A stretch of DNA of 64,000 bases from Lacinutrix sp. C3R15 (GCF_018860825.1 NZ_JAHKPZ010000012.1:483684-547683), one strand, 5' to 3'. Counted from the stretch's first letter, positions 25,515 through 34,733 are shown. The notes: generated from the letters alone by a model not told the origin. Made by a program: numbers and translations.

Positions 25515-26144
25515 ATGAAAATAACTAATTTTTTTACACTATTAGTAGTTACTTCACTACTGTTTACTTCATGTAAAGAAGAAAAAAAAGAAATTGAAAC
25601 CACAATTACAGAAAGTGCTACACCTGCTAAGACCTTTATAATTAAACCGGAAGGAACATCTGTAACTTGGACGGCATACAAAACAACAGACAAAGTGGCT
25701 GTTGGAGGAGAATTTACAACGCTAAATTTTGATAACAAAAAAGGAGCATCTGCTGAAGAAGCTTTAAATGGTTTACATTTTTCTATTCCTGTAAGTAGTT
25801 TATTTACTAAAGATGATACTAGAGATGCTAAATTAAAAGCCTCTTTCTTTGGTGCTATGTTAGACACCGAGTTAATTAGTGGAACTATTAATTATACAGA
25901 CAACAAATACGTAGCTTCTATTACTATGAATGGAACAACTAACAACTTACCTTTAGAAGTTAGCATTACAGATGAAAGACGTGTTACTATGAAAGGTAAA
26001 ATGGATATTAAAGACTGGAATGCTTTAGATGCTTTAGCTAGTTTAAACAAAGTATGTTTTGATTTGCATAAAGGAGCTGATGGCGTTAGTAAAACCTGGG
26101 AAGATGTAGATATTGTAGTGACTACTTATTTACGTGACAAATAA
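25515..26144 (+). CDS. YceI-family lipoprotein
   Basis: This is a 209-residue lipoprotein (lipobox FTSC at residue 20). The mature part is a lipocalin-like YceI barrel beginning SVTWTAYKTTDKVAVGGEF. YceI proteins bind long polyprenyl or fatty chains in the periplasm. It is monocistronic: it has its own promoter and a hairpin terminator 42 bp after the stop. It is divergent from hemN and has no Fnr-like box on its side. Confidence 0.87.
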   Translation: MKITNFFTLLVVTSLLFTSCKEEKKEIETTITESATPAKTFIIKPEGTSVTWTAYKTTDKVAVGGEFTTLNFDNKKGASAEEALNGLHFSIPVSSLFTKDDTRDAKLKASFFGAMLDTELISGTINYTDNKYVASITMNGTTNNLPLEVSITDERRVTMKGKMDIKDWNALDALASLNKVCFDLHKGADGVSKTWEDVDIVVTTYLRDK

Positions 26145-26185
26145 TTTCTTACATTAACATTATATTTATAATTTAATAGAATAAC

Positions 26186-26213
26186 AAAAGCCATCAATAA
26201 TAAGATGGCTTTT
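26186..26213 (+). terminator. Rho-independent terminator after the YceI gene
   Basis: AAAAGCCATC pairs with GATGGCTTTT around an 8-base loop and is followed by a T-rich tract. Confidence 0.8.
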
Positions 26214-26320
26214 GTGTTTTAGTAACTAAAGTTAGCAAATAAGTCACAGATAGAAAATCTGTGAGGACTTTTGTAAGCAAGCTAGAAACTAGTAATTAAT
26301 TTTATACGATGTTGTATGCC
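26214..26320 (+). repeat. attC-like element, copy A (diverged)
   Basis: It is related to the copies at 58.8 kb and 43.5 kb. The shared features are a GTTAGYAAAT segment, a first stem-loop (here CACAGAT/ATCTGTG, 26245-26263), the GTAAGCA spacer, a second stem-loop built on CTAG-AAA-CTAG (26282-26292), an A/T tract, and a GTTG core (26311-26314). The right end overlaps the last codons of the ParE-like fragment on the minus strand. The outer core expected about 100 bp to the left is only GTGTT, so this copy looks decayed. Confidence 0.6.
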
Positions 26321-26490
26321 GTTTTTCTTTTCTTTAAGTCCATTCTTTCGTGCAATATTATTGTTATCTCAACATAATTTTCATTCAAAGTTCTGTAAAA
26401 TATTATAAGTCGATTTGCCTTAACTCCAAGAAGTTGCTTTGATATTTCGTCGTAGTTTTTTCCAAAATCAGGATTTTCTACAATTTCTAA
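26302..26490 (-). pseudogene. 3' fragment of a RelE/ParE-family toxin gene
   Basis: A 62-residue frame reads LEIVENPDFGKNYDEISKQL, then GVKANRLIIFYRTLNENYVE and ends in ILHERMDLKKRKTAYNIV. This is the C-terminal half of a RelE/ParE toxin. The codon just before it is a stop, no start codon or upstream half is present, and the LysE gene ends right behind it, so the 5' half and any antitoxin have been lost. Its 3' end runs into the attC-like element, as expected for cassette-borne cargo. Confidence 0.7.
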
Positions 26491-26500
26491 TTACTACAAT

Positions 26501-27124
26501 TTAAGAAAGCACCATTTGTATTGCTATTAAAATAAAAGCAATTCCGCTTATTTTATTAATCCAAACGCCTGCTGTTGGATTGTTCTTAATTTTTTCAGAA
26601 AAAATACTTGCAAATAAACTTAGGCTCATGTACCAAATAACTCCTATTATGGCAAAAGTAACACCTAATAAAATAAAAGGAATTGGGTTTTGAATTTGAC
26701 TTGGAAGAATAAACTGTGGGAAAAATGCCAAAAAGAATAATGCAACTTTAGGATTTAATGAATTTGTAAAAAAACCAGACCAAAAATCATTTTTAGATTT
26801 TTTTTGTGTCTTAACCAAACTATCTTCCATTAAAAAATCATTCTTTTTTATAAGTTTAAAAACGCCTAAATAAATTAAATAAGCTGCTCCTACAAATTGA
26901 ATTATACTAAATGCTAATGCTGACTTAGCAATAAAAACAGACAAGCCTACTGCCGCAAAAAAAGTATGGGTTAACACGCCTGTATTAATACCTAACGTAG
27001 CATAAACACCAGATTTTTTACCTTGATTTATCGATTTATTTAAAACAAATAAGGTATCTATTCCTGGAGTCATAACAAAAAACAAAGCCGTTACTAAAAA
27101 CGTGATAAAATTTTGAATTCCCAT
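26501..27124 (-). CDS. LysE/RhtB-family exporter
   Basis: This is a 207-residue inner-membrane protein with about six helices and the family motifs TPGIDTLFVLNKSI and FTNSLNPKVALFFLAFFPQF. It is predicted to export an amino acid or a related metabolite; the substrate is unknown. It is divergent from a LysR regulator, which probably controls it. A second LysE-type gene is at 44.5 kb. Confidence 0.88.
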   Translation of the reverse strand: MGIQNFITFLVTALFFVMTPGIDTLFVLNKSINQGKKSGVYATLGINTGVLTHTFFAAVGLSVFIAKSALAFSIIQFVGAAYLIYLGVFKLIKKNDFLMEDSLVKTQKKSKNDFWSGFFTNSLNPKVALFFLAFFPQFILPSQIQNPIPFILLGVTFAIIGVIWYMSLSLFASIFSEKIKNNPTAGVWINKISGIAFILIAIQMVLS

Positions 27125-27210
27125 AATCTGCTTTTTTTATTTCATATTTAAAACAACAGGACAAAGAAATAGTTTTCACACCTTTAATAAAATACATATT
27201 TTAGCTTAAG

Positions 27211-27229
27211 TAATGCAAAAAACGCATTA
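27211..27229 (+). promoter_or_regulatory. Probable LysR operator
   Basis: TAATGC and GCATTA form a perfect inverted repeat around 7 bp, fitting the T-N11-A pattern of LysR binding. It ends 3 bp before the lysR-type start codon, consistent with autoregulation. Confidence 0.5.
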
Positions 27230-27232
27230 ATA

Positions 27233-28120
27233 ATGACGACACAACAGATAAAATACTTTTTAACGCTTGCTAATGAGCTTCATTTCTGGAAAACTGCAGA
27301 AAAGCTATTTATTGCACAATCTTCTTTAACAAGACATATTCAATCTCTAGAAGATGAAATAGGAATACAACTTTTTGAAAGAGATAAAAGAAATGTAAAG
27401 CTTACAGATGCAGGGAAATTTTTACAAGAAAAATGGACTAACAGTATCAAGGATTTAGAACATATACAAGAACAAGCAAAAAAAATAGACCAAGGGACTT
27501 CTGGCACTGTTTCTATATCTTATCCTGGTTCTATTGCTTTTAGTTATTTGCCTAAATTTTTAAGTATTTTAAACACAAATATGCCCGATTTAAAATTAGA
27601 ATTAATGGAGCCTACAGATGAAAATCACGAAAAGTTACTGCTAGATTATAAAACAGATATTGCTTTTAATAGAGATGAAATAAAAAATGCGCACATAAAC
27701 TCTTTAAAGATAAGCTCTGAACCTATTTGCTTAGTAGTACCCAATAACCATTGGCTAAATAATGAAACAATAAAAAACCTAAGAGCATTAAAAAACGAAA
27801 AGTTTATTATATCAGGTTTGCATCAAAACACTTTTTTTGCAACTCTTTTAAGAAACTTGTTTAACAAGCATGATATGGAACCTAAAACAGTTATTGAATC
27901 TGATTTTGGTGGTATGATTTTAAATCTAGTTTCTAAAGAACTAGGGATTTCTATTCTACCATATTCCTTTAAATTTGCCAATACGCAAAATGTAAAATTT
28001 ATAGAATTAGAAGAACAAATAAATCTATATGTCAATTGGCGAAAACAAGAACCTAACAAGACTATAAAACACGTATTAGAATATGCCAATAGCATTAAAA
28101 CAAACTACAGTAAGTCATAA
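27233..28120 (+). CDS. LysR-family transcription regulator
   Basis: This is a 295-residue regulator with an N-terminal winged helix (MTTQQIKYFLTLANELHFWKTAEKLFIAQSSLTRHIQSLEDEIG in type, with the usual recognition helix) and a C-terminal effector-binding domain from residue 90. It is divergent from the LysE exporter, the standard arrangement for control of that gene. The effector is unknown. It ends at a bidirectional terminator facing the TonB receptor. Confidence 0.9.
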   Translation: MTTQQIKYFLTLANELHFWKTAEKLFIAQSSLTRHIQSLEDEIGIQLFERDKRNVKLTDAGKFLQEKWTNSIKDLEHIQEQAKKIDQGTSGTVSISYPGSIAFSYLPKFLSILNTNMPDLKLELMEPTDENHEKLLLDYKTDIAFNRDEIKNAHINSLKISSEPICLVVPNNHWLNNETIKNLRALKNEKFIISGLHQNTFFATLLRNLFNKHDMEPKTVIESDFGGMILNLVSKELGISILPYSFKFANTQNVKFIELEEQINLYVNWRKQEPNKTIKHVLEYANSIKTNYSKS

Positions 28121-28130
28121 TTTTAAACAA

Positions 28131-28165
28131 AAAAAACGCTAGTTTATTACAAAACTTAGCGTTTT
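28131..28165. terminator. Bidirectional terminator between lysR and TonB receptor
   Basis: AAACGCTAGTTT pairs with AAACTTAGCGTTT across a short loop, with A and T runs on the two sides. It serves the two converging genes. Confidence 0.75.
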
Positions 28166-28185
28166 CTTACCAATAAAAAAACTTA

Positions 28186-30417
28186 TTAAAAACTGTAGCT
28201 TATACTTCCTTTTATAAAAAATGGCGTACCAGGAGTAAAGTGAATTTCTTCTACAGATTGTGCTTCATTTTGTAATCTAGATTCTGTTGCAAATTGTGTT
28301 TCATTCCAATCTACATCAAAAATATTTTCAATTACCACACCTAAATTCAGGTTTTTAGATAGTTTATAGTTTGCATTAAAATCGGTAACAAAATACCCTT
28401 CGGCAACTATAGAATTATCTTCATTTGCAGGTCTGTCATCAATAAAACGATATCTAACTCCTCCAGAAAAACCTTTTATGTCTTTAACTGACAATCCTCC
28501 TGCCATGGTAAAATCTGGTGCTAATGGAATATAATCTTGTCCATCAGGTTCTTCTACACTTCTTGCATGTGTAAATGTAGCGTCTGTATCAAAATACAAC
28601 CAATCATTAAGCTGATAACGCAATCCTAAATCTAATCCGTAGCGTTCGCTTTCTCCACTAGGTTCTACAATTCCTGCATCACCTACATACACAAATTCTT
28701 GTTCTGAAAACAAATACCATAAAGCAGAATTCACTACTAATTTAGAAAATGGTTTCCATACATTACCTACATCTACACCATACGCTCGTGGTAAAATATC
28801 TTCCCCACTTTGCGCTACCACTACTCTAGTATCATTAGAGTGAAAACCGATTCCTGATTTTACAAATAGTTGTAAATTATCTTTGGCATTATAGAAAAAA
28901 TTTAGTTTCGGACTAACAATCATTTTAGTTTCCGATTGTGTATTTAAACTAGGTTGTAATTGATCGTTATATAAAAACTTAAAATAGTCTAAACGTAATG
29001 CTGGATTAATTGTAAATTTTCCTAGTTCTACCTCAGCAGACACAAAAGCATCCAAATTGGTTTGATTAATGTCACCTAGCTGCACATTTTCAATTACAGT
29101 AGTTTTATTTAAGGTTTTTGATAATTCTACATCATTTACTATATCGTGTCTTAAACCTATTCCTGAAGTTACTGCTACAGGTACGTTTCCTAAAAATAAA
29201 TCTTTGGTAATTTCTGTATTTACACCAAAAATATGTCTGTCTTCTTTTTGTTTTATTTGGTCTCCATTTATTGGATCTTCTAAAAAGAAGGTGAAATTAG
29301 AGTACAACTCAAAAGCATAATGCGAATAAAAAGCATTTGTTTTAAGCGTGGTATTATCTGATATGTATTTATTATACACTACATTAAAGTTGGTACGTTG
29401 TGTATTACCACCTTCTGTATCATCAATAGCACCAAAACGTGAAATATTACCATTATCTACTTCTCTTTGTGGTATTTGCCCAGAAGCATCCCAACGGCTG
29501 GTAAAATGTGAAGCAGTTAATGAAATTTTATTATTATCTGGTGTATGGATAATATATTTACCAAAAAGATTTAACCGGTTAAAGTTTTGTGGCGATTCAA
29601 AAGGTCCGTCTGATGCTATATACTCTGCTGCCAGGTATGCATTTTGATCTAACTTGTCTTCTAACAAGTTAAACATAGCCAAAGTTTTTAAGGTGTTAAA
29701 TTGTCCTGCAGATAGTTTAATAGTACTTTCTTTAAGGTAATCTTTAGTTGCAAAGTTTACATAACCTGCGGTATTAAAATCGCCTTGTTTTGCATAATAT
29801 GGTCCTTTTCCAAAATCTATTTCGTTTATCGTTTCTGGAATTACAAAGTGCAAATCACTATATCCTTGACCATGCGCATGCGATACCATATTTACAGGCA
29901 TTCCGTCAACAACTATAGAAATATCTGTACCATGATCTATATCAAAACCTCTTAAAAAAAGTTGTTCTGCTTTACCTCCTCCTGCATGCTGACCAATAAT
30001 TAATCCTGGAACTTTTCTTAATATTTCTTGTGATGAATTTACTGGTGTTGTTGCCAGATCTATTTTTGTAATGGTATTAACAGGATGTAATTGTTCTGTA
30101 ATTACAAGCTCTTCTAGCATTAGTGTTTTACTCTCTAATGCCACTTCTAAACCTTGTTCTATATGTTGTTTATCAATAACTATTGTTTGCTTTTTAAAAC
30201 CTAACAAACCTAAATTTAAGGTATCACCAACCTTGTTGTTTAATAATATAAAAGTTCCATTTGGTAAAGAGTGCGCATGCGAATTAGTGCTTGTATTAAA
30301 GATATACACATTCTCTAATGGTTGCTTAAACGTATCGGTTATTTTTCCTTTAATATTTTGAGCGAGTATACTTGAAAAAGAAAAAAGTAGTACTAGAATG
30401 GTTATTATGTTTCTCAT
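28186..30417 (-). CDS. TonB-dependent outer-membrane receptor, His-rich plug
   Basis: This is a 743-residue receptor with a signal peptide, a carboxypeptidase-D-like beta domain (residues 20-105), a plug (LFLRGFDIDHGTDISIVVDG) and a 22-strand barrel ending in aromatic F. Histidine clusters occur in NSHAHSLPNG and MVSHAHGQGYSDLHF at the plug, which hints at a metal-linked substrate, though this is only a guess. No transporter or binding-protein gene is beside it. The stop faces the terminator shared with lysR. Confidence 0.87.
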   Translation of the reverse strand: MRNIITILVLLFSFSSILAQNIKGKITDTFKQPLENVYIFNTSTNSHAHSLPNGTFILLNNKVGDTLNLGLLGFKKQTIVIDKQHIEQGLEVALESKTLMLEELVITEQLHPVNTITKIDLATTPVNSSQEILRKVPGLIIGQHAGGGKAEQLFLRGFDIDHGTDISIVVDGMPVNMVSHAHGQGYSDLHFVIPETINEIDFGKGPYYAKQGDFNTAGYVNFATKDYLKESTIKLSAGQFNTLKTLAMFNLLEDKLDQNAYLAAEYIASDGPFESPQNFNRLNLFGKYIIHTPDNNKISLTASHFTSRWDASGQIPQREVDNGNISRFGAIDDTEGGNTQRTNFNVVYNKYISDNTTLKTNAFYSHYAFELYSNFTFFLEDPINGDQIKQKEDRHIFGVNTEITKDLFLGNVPVAVTSGIGLRHDIVNDVELSKTLNKTTVIENVQLGDINQTNLDAFVSAEVELGKFTINPALRLDYFKFLYNDQLQPSLNTQSETKMIVSPKLNFFYNAKDNLQLFVKSGIGFHSNDTRVVVAQSGEDILPRAYGVDVGNVWKPFSKLVVNSALWYLFSEQEFVYVGDAGIVEPSGESERYGLDLGLRYQLNDWLYFDTDATFTHARSVEEPDGQDYIPLAPDFTMAGGLSVKDIKGFSGGVRYRFIDDRPANEDNSIVAEGYFVTDFNANYKLSKNLNLGVVIENIFDVDWNETQFATESRLQNEAQSVEEIHFTPGTPFFIKGSISYSF

Positions 30418-30628
30418 TAATCTGTAGTTTTTTTTGCGAAAATATTAAATATTTCTTAGTTCCTACTTCTGCAAAGAACCAAGTTTAAAAATACTTTCTA
30501 GTAATTCTTTTTTAAGTTTTTACTCTCACACGTACCTACGTAAAAAAAGAAAAGTCGGTTTTAAAAAAATTTAAATATTTTTTGTTTCGCAGAAAAAATT
30601 ATCTTTACAACAACTAAACAGGATTACC

Positions 30629-31804
30629 ATGAATCCATCGGCAAGTGGCTGGATAAGCAAACTACTAAATACGATAAAAACCAATGATGCTATGGAGCAA
30701 ACCGCTACTAGTGCATTTTATTTAGCGTTAAGAGAAAGTGGATTTATTTATGGAAACAACGTTGCTATTGTTCAAAATTTATTTGATAAAAAAGATTTTT
30801 CAAACGAAGAAATTTGTAAAGTAAATCTATTATTAGCCTTTCATTTTTCATATAAAAAACTAGATGGTGCTGAGAATTTTACCGATAGTGTTATTGATTT
30901 TTACACTAAAATTGAAGAGTATAAAACTTCCTATTTTAGTGAATTATTAGGAGAAAAGAAATCTAACGGTTTATTAGAAAAAATAATTCATAAACGTGTA
31001 TTAATAGATAACAACCTCATCTCAAAAAGCTTTAATTACTTTATTACAAACGCCTTACTGTATATAGATGTACTTGCCTATAAACACTTTTTAAAAACAA
31101 AAACAATTACCACCAGTTATATAAAAAATTTAGAAGCTTCTATAGAAACTATTGTTTTAGGTGTATTAAGCGCTAAAGAAGCTAAAAGTGAATATGACAC
31201 CAGTTTAATTAGGCTGTTTGAGCAATCTTTACGTTATCAAAAAAAGCACAATATTACATACAACGAAGCCATATCTTTTATTAATAGTGAGCTTGAAACG
31301 CAATATATATTAGATATAGCTTGTATGGCTACCTGGACAGATGCCGATATTGACAATAAAGAACATGATTTTTTAAACCAATTAGGTGCAGATTTACAGT
31401 TAGAGCAAACAACTATTAACGAGGCCAAAGCTTCTATTTCGTTGTTTTACAACACTTATAAAGAACAAATAGTTTTACTTGGTTCTAAAAATATTGTAAA
31501 AACATTTTACGATAATTCTAGCAATATGGTAATTAAGCTTATTTCTAGAAATAGCAAGCGTTTACTTAAAGAGCTTACCCAAAGTAAGGAACTCATGTTA
31601 CTTATTTCTCAATCTACTATTAGAGATTTAAGTGATGAAGAACAAAAAAAAGTACAAGGACAATTATTAGATATTTTTAAATCTATACCTAGCCTGGCTA
31701 TTTTTATGCTTCCTGGTGGCGCCTTATTACTTCCTATAGTTATAAAGTTTATTCCAAAACTACTACCTAGTGCTTTTGATGATAATAGAATTGAAGAAGA
31801 TTAA
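30629..31804 (+). CDS. LETM1-related biofilm-associated protein
   Basis: This is a 391-residue soluble, mainly helical protein. Its C-terminal IPSLAIFMLPGGALLLPIVIKFIPKLLPSAF matches the LETM1-like segment seen in a family annotated in flavobacteria as biofilm-associated. The start fits the family text MNPSASGWI. The biochemical function is unknown. It is divergent from the TonB receptor and converges on the LytTR gene with a 2-bp gap between the stops. Confidence 0.8.
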   Translation: MNPSASGWISKLLNTIKTNDAMEQTATSAFYLALRESGFIYGNNVAIVQNLFDKKDFSNEEICKVNLLLAFHFSYKKLDGAENFTDSVIDFYTKIEEYKTSYFSELLGEKKSNGLLEKIIHKRVLIDNNLISKSFNYFITNALLYIDVLAYKHFLKTKTITTSYIKNLEASIETIVLGVLSAKEAKSEYDTSLIRLFEQSLRYQKKHNITYNEAISFINSELETQYILDIACMATWTDADIDNKEHDFLNQLGADLQLEQTTINEAKASISLFYNTYKEQIVLLGSKNIVKTFYDNSSNMVIKLISRNSKRLLKELTQSKELMLLISQSTIRDLSDEEQKKVQGQLLDIFKSIPSLAIFMLPGGALLLPIVIKFIPKLLPSAFDDNRIEED

Positions 31805-31806
31805 AC

Positions 31807-32562
31807 CTACTCTAACCACGCTTTAAAGTCTTTTACACGTTCACGCGCTACAATTACATCTTGATCTTTAAACGAATTTAATTTTATTTGTAACCGTGAA
31901 TTGGTGTAGCTTACCATATCTTTTATGGCATTAATATTTACAAAGAATTTTCTGTTAATTCTGAAGAATTGCTGTGGTTCTAATTCTTCTGTTAATTGTT
32001 CAAGAGTAGTATCTAACAAATAGTTTCTCCCTTCTGAAGTATGTATGTAAGTGCCTTTATTTTCGCTATAAAAACACTCAATATCATCAATATTAATAAG
32101 TTTTAAATGCTGTCCTACTTTTACTGAAAACCTTTTTTTGTATTCTCTTTCAATAGGATTAACCAGTAGTTTTTTAATATCGTTAAAATCTAAAGTGACA
32201 TTTTGTTTTTGAGGAACACGAGATTTGTATTTATTTACCGCCTTTTCTAAATCTTCATCATCAATAGGTTTTAATAAATAATCTATACTGTTTAGTTTAA
32301 AAGCTTGCAAGGCATATTCATCATAAGCTGTAGTAAAAATAACAGCAGATTGTATATCTATTGCTTCAAAAATTTCAAAAGACAAACCATCACTTAGTTG
32401 AATATCTAAAAAAATAAGATCTGGATGTGAATTATTTTGAAACCAAGCTATAGATTCTTCTACCGAATGTAGCATGGTTTCTGCTTTTAAACCTAAAGTA
32501 TTTAACATACGTTGTAAACGTCTTGCTGATGGTTTTTCGTCTTCTATAATTATTGTTGTCAT
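31807..32562 (-). CDS. LytTR-family response regulator
   Basis: This is a 251-residue protein. The receiver domain (residues 1-120) has acidic residues IIEDEKP and the phosphoacceptor Asp in FLDIQLSDG. The LytTR DNA-binding domain (residues 150-250) includes ENKGTYIHT and FFRINRKFFVN. Its partner kinase is encoded upstream on the same strand after two 2TM genes and a structured repeat. It probably binds the 21-bp-spaced direct repeats before the nearby TonB receptor and before its own operon. Confidence 0.92.
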   Translation of the reverse strand: MTTIIIEDEKPSARRLQRMLNTLGLKAETMLHSVEESIAWFQNNSHPDLIFLDIQLSDGLSFEIFEAIDIQSAVIFTTAYDEYALQAFKLNSIDYLLKPIDDEDLEKAVNKYKSRVPQKQNVTLDFNDIKKLLVNPIEREYKKRFSVKVGQHLKLINIDDIECFYSENKGTYIHTSEGRNYLLDTTLEQLTEELEPQQFFRINRKFFVNINAIKDMVSYTNSRLQIKLNSFKDQDVIVARERVKDFKAWLE

Positions 32563-32574
32563 GCTTGAATTTGC

Positions 32575-32698
32575 GTTAGCGATTGAAACGTTATCCTTTT
32601 TTTGTTATAATTTCTGCTTTTGGCAGGAAGGATAACAAAAAAAGATTTAAGTGTAAAGCGCGACCCTTTGAAGCTTTTTAGCGAAAAGGGTAACGCCC
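32575..32698. repeat. Structured intergenic element of Flavobacteriaceae type
   Basis: This stretch carries AGCGATTGAAACG, a hairpin with perfect 13-bp arms (CTTTTTTTGTTAT at about 32596-32608 and ATAACAAAAAAAG at about 32632-32644), the line GTGTAAAGCGCGACCCTTT, and a second hairpin ACCCTTT/AAAGGGT ending in AACGCCC. I recall the framework AGCGATTGAAAC...AAAGCGCG...AACGCCC from many flavobacterial intergenic regions, with variable stems. Here it lies downstream of a 2TM gene and before lytTR. It could act as a terminator, an RNA element or a repeat; the role is unknown. Confidence 0.6.
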
Positions 32699-32704
32699 AA
32701 AAAA

Positions 32705-33046
32705 TTATTCCCAGTTTTGTTTTTCTTCTTTCTCTAAAATCTCGTTTATTTTTTTATTCTCCCAATCTTTTCCTAAAAATACATTTTTACCAAAAACGCC
32801 TAAGAAATGAAAGAACAAGCCTATTCCCCAATAAAACACGGTTGAAAACACATTAAATGTCCAAAAATTTTCACTGTCTACATGTAGGCTAATCATATAT
32901 AAAATAACAATATTTATTACTATGTAAGAAAGTAAGTGCCAGTAAAAGCCTTTTATTTGCCCTACACGTTTTTTTGCCTTATCATACGCTTCTTGCTCGC
33001 TATAGGCCTTTTGGTTGTAGGTTTCTTTTGTGTATTTATTATTCAT
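32705..33046 (-). CDS. 2TM-domain membrane protein
   Basis: This is a 113-residue protein consisting of one 2TM domain: the leading AYDKAKKRVGQIKGFYWHLLSYIVINIVILY, a second helix VFYWGIGLFFHFLGVF, and the tail DWENKKINEILEKE. It shares this pattern with the next gene and with the C-terminus of the kinase. I prefer the ATG at 33046, five bases after the upstream stop; a TTG at 33061 would overlap. The function is unknown, but the genes are regularly linked to LytTR two-component systems in this group. Confidence 0.82.
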   Translation of the reverse strand: MNNKYTKETYNQKAYSEQEAYDKAKKRVGQIKGFYWHLLSYIVINIVILYMISLHVDSENFWTFNVFSTVFYWGIGLFFHFLGVFGKNVFLGKDWENKKINEILEKEEKQNWE

Positions 33047-33051
33047 GATTT

Positions 33052-33369
33052 CTAATTCCAATGTTGGTGTTTTTCTTCTTCTTGCATAAACTCTTTAATC
33101 TTACGTTCTTCCCATTTGCTACCAAAAATAAAATTTGGAAAAAAAACAGAAACGGCATGTATTATTATGGCAATTCCCCAAGTACCTAGAGTTATAAAGT
33201 TACGCCATTGAAAATACGTTTCGCCTGGATCTAAATTTTTAATATTAATAAATACAAGCATTATGTTTACCACAATATAAATCATGAAGTGAGAATAAAA
33301 ACCCTTAATTCGCTTTACCTGTTTTCTTGCTCGCTCTATACGTTCGTTATCAAAGTGATTTGCGTCCAT
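33052..33369 (-). CDS. 2TM-domain membrane protein
   Basis: This is a 105-residue protein with a 2TM domain: ERARKQVKRIKGFYSHFMIYIVVNIMLVFIN, a second helix near GTWGIAIIIHAVSVFFPNF, and the tail KWEERKIKEFMQEEE. The ATG at 33369 lies two bases after the kinase stop; an ATG at 33381 would overlap it by ten bases. It is the middle of three 2TM copies in one operon. Confidence 0.82.
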   Translation of the reverse strand: MDANHFDNERIERARKQVKRIKGFYSHFMIYIVVNIMLVFINIKNLDPGETYFQWRNFITLGTWGIAIIIHAVSVFFPNFIFGSKWEERKIKEFMQEEEKHQHWN

Positions 33370-33371
33370 AA

Positions 33372-34709
33372 TTATCGCCATTTATTTTGTTGTTGTTCTT
33401 TTTCTAAGATTTCGTTTATTTTGCGTTCTTCCCATGTTTTACCATAGCCAAACACAGTAAAAGCGTGAATTACCACTCCCATTCCCCAACCAAAAAGAGG
33501 AAACCAAAACCATTGAAAACCCCAAGAAGTAGAATAGTTTATAAATATTAAAAATGGTATTACTAGGCAATAAGAAGTTAAGTTACCATAGAATCCTTTA
33601 ATTTCTTCTACGCGTTTTTTAGCTCTGTAATAGGCGTCTTCTTTTGTATTTGTATTGATACGTTCCATACTTGTGATTTGTTTTGTTAGCATTGGTATTG
33701 CAACTGCAAAACTGTTTGCGTTTTGATTGATATTTACTTTTTTTGTGGTTAATAATTGGTAGCGTTGCATGATATTGCTTAAACCAACACCACTACTCTT
33801 TTTAACTATTTGCTTGACTTGCAAATTATTTTCTACAATTAGGTTTCCATTTGCTTCATATATTTTAATATATAATGGTTTACTAGAGGTTACTATATTG
33901 TGTTTTACTGCATTTTCTAATAAAAGCTGCAAGGATAATGGCACTACTTTGCTTTCTGGATTTGTTGCTTGTTCTGGAATTTCAAAAATAATACTATCTT
34001 CAAATCGCATTTTTAAAAGTGACATATAGGTTTTAGCAAATGCTAGTTCTTCATTTACAGTTACTAAATCTTTATTTTTTTGCTCTAACACATAGCGATA
34101 TACTTTAGACAACGATGTGGTAAATTTTTGTGCACTATCTGGATTTTCTTCAATTAAACTGGTTAACACATTTAAACTATTAAATAAAAAATGCGGATCT
34201 AATTGGTTTTTTAAAGCATCAAACTTTGCGCTTGCTGTGCCTGCTATTACTTTTTGTTCTTTTACTTTTTGTTGCTGTAATTTTGCGAAAAAATAAAAGG
34301 CATGAAAAGTAATAACAATAGATAACGTGATCCAGATACCAAAGGAATAATTCTTCCAGTTTTCTTTAGCTATAAAAGCTTCAAAAGTACTTCCATCATA
34401 CATCAAAGCGGTAAGTACTCTTAGTATAAACAAACCAATAATGGTAATTATAATAGAGCCTAAAATGCCTATTACAACTCGTTTAACACTAATACCATTT
34501 TTAGTTTCCCAGGTTCTTTTTTCTAAATAATTAAAATAATACATATTAGAATAGCCTAACACAAAAGCATATAGCTGATAAAAGCTAAAGTTGACTAAAA
34601 AGGCATTGATACTTTTAAAAGCAAATCCGTTATAAAAAGCATTACCTATTACAAATACCAGACAACCAATGGCAAAGGTGATTAGTATATTTTTTATGTA
34701 TTCATTCAT
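33372..34709 (-). CDS. LytS-type sensor histidine kinase with a C-terminal 2TM domain
   Basis: This is a 445-residue membrane kinase. Four N-terminal helices (about 10-30, 40-60, 75-100, 115-140) precede the His_kinase domain with QLDPHFLFNSLNVLTSLI (phosphorylated His) and an ATPase region (LLENAVKHNIV, GVGLSNIMQRY). After residue 355 a full 2TM domain follows (DAYYRAKKRVEEIKGFYGNL to KTWEERKINEILEKE), like the two separate 2TM proteins downstream. The fusion links the 2TM domain directly to signalling. It is cotranscribed with the upstream TPR-like gene (24-bp gap). Confidence 0.88.
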   Translation of the reverse strand: MNEYIKNILITFAIGCLVFVIGNAFYNGFAFKSINAFLVNFSFYQLYAFVLGYSNMYYFNYLEKRTWETKNGISVKRVVIGILGSIIITIIGLFILRVLTALMYDGSTFEAFIAKENWKNYSFGIWITLSIVITFHAFYFFAKLQQQKVKEQKVIAGTASAKFDALKNQLDPHFLFNSLNVLTSLIEENPDSAQKFTTSLSKVYRYVLEQKNKDLVTVNEELAFAKTYMSLLKMRFEDSIIFEIPEQATNPESKVVPLSLQLLLENAVKHNIVTSSKPLYIKIYEANGNLIVENNLQVKQIVKKSSGVGLSNIMQRYQLLTTKKVNINQNANSFAVAIPMLTKQITSMERINTNTKEDAYYRAKKRVEEIKGFYGNLTSYCLVIPFLIFINYSTSWGFQWFWFPLFGWGMGVVIHAFTVFGYGKTWEERKINEILEKEQQQNKWR

Positions 34710-34733
34710 AGAGTTTGGTACTATTATAAACTA

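Noticed and set aside
32620..32856. Open frame on the plus strand across the structured element
   Set aside because: It overlaps the repeat and the antisense 2TM gene, and its peptide has no recognisable features.
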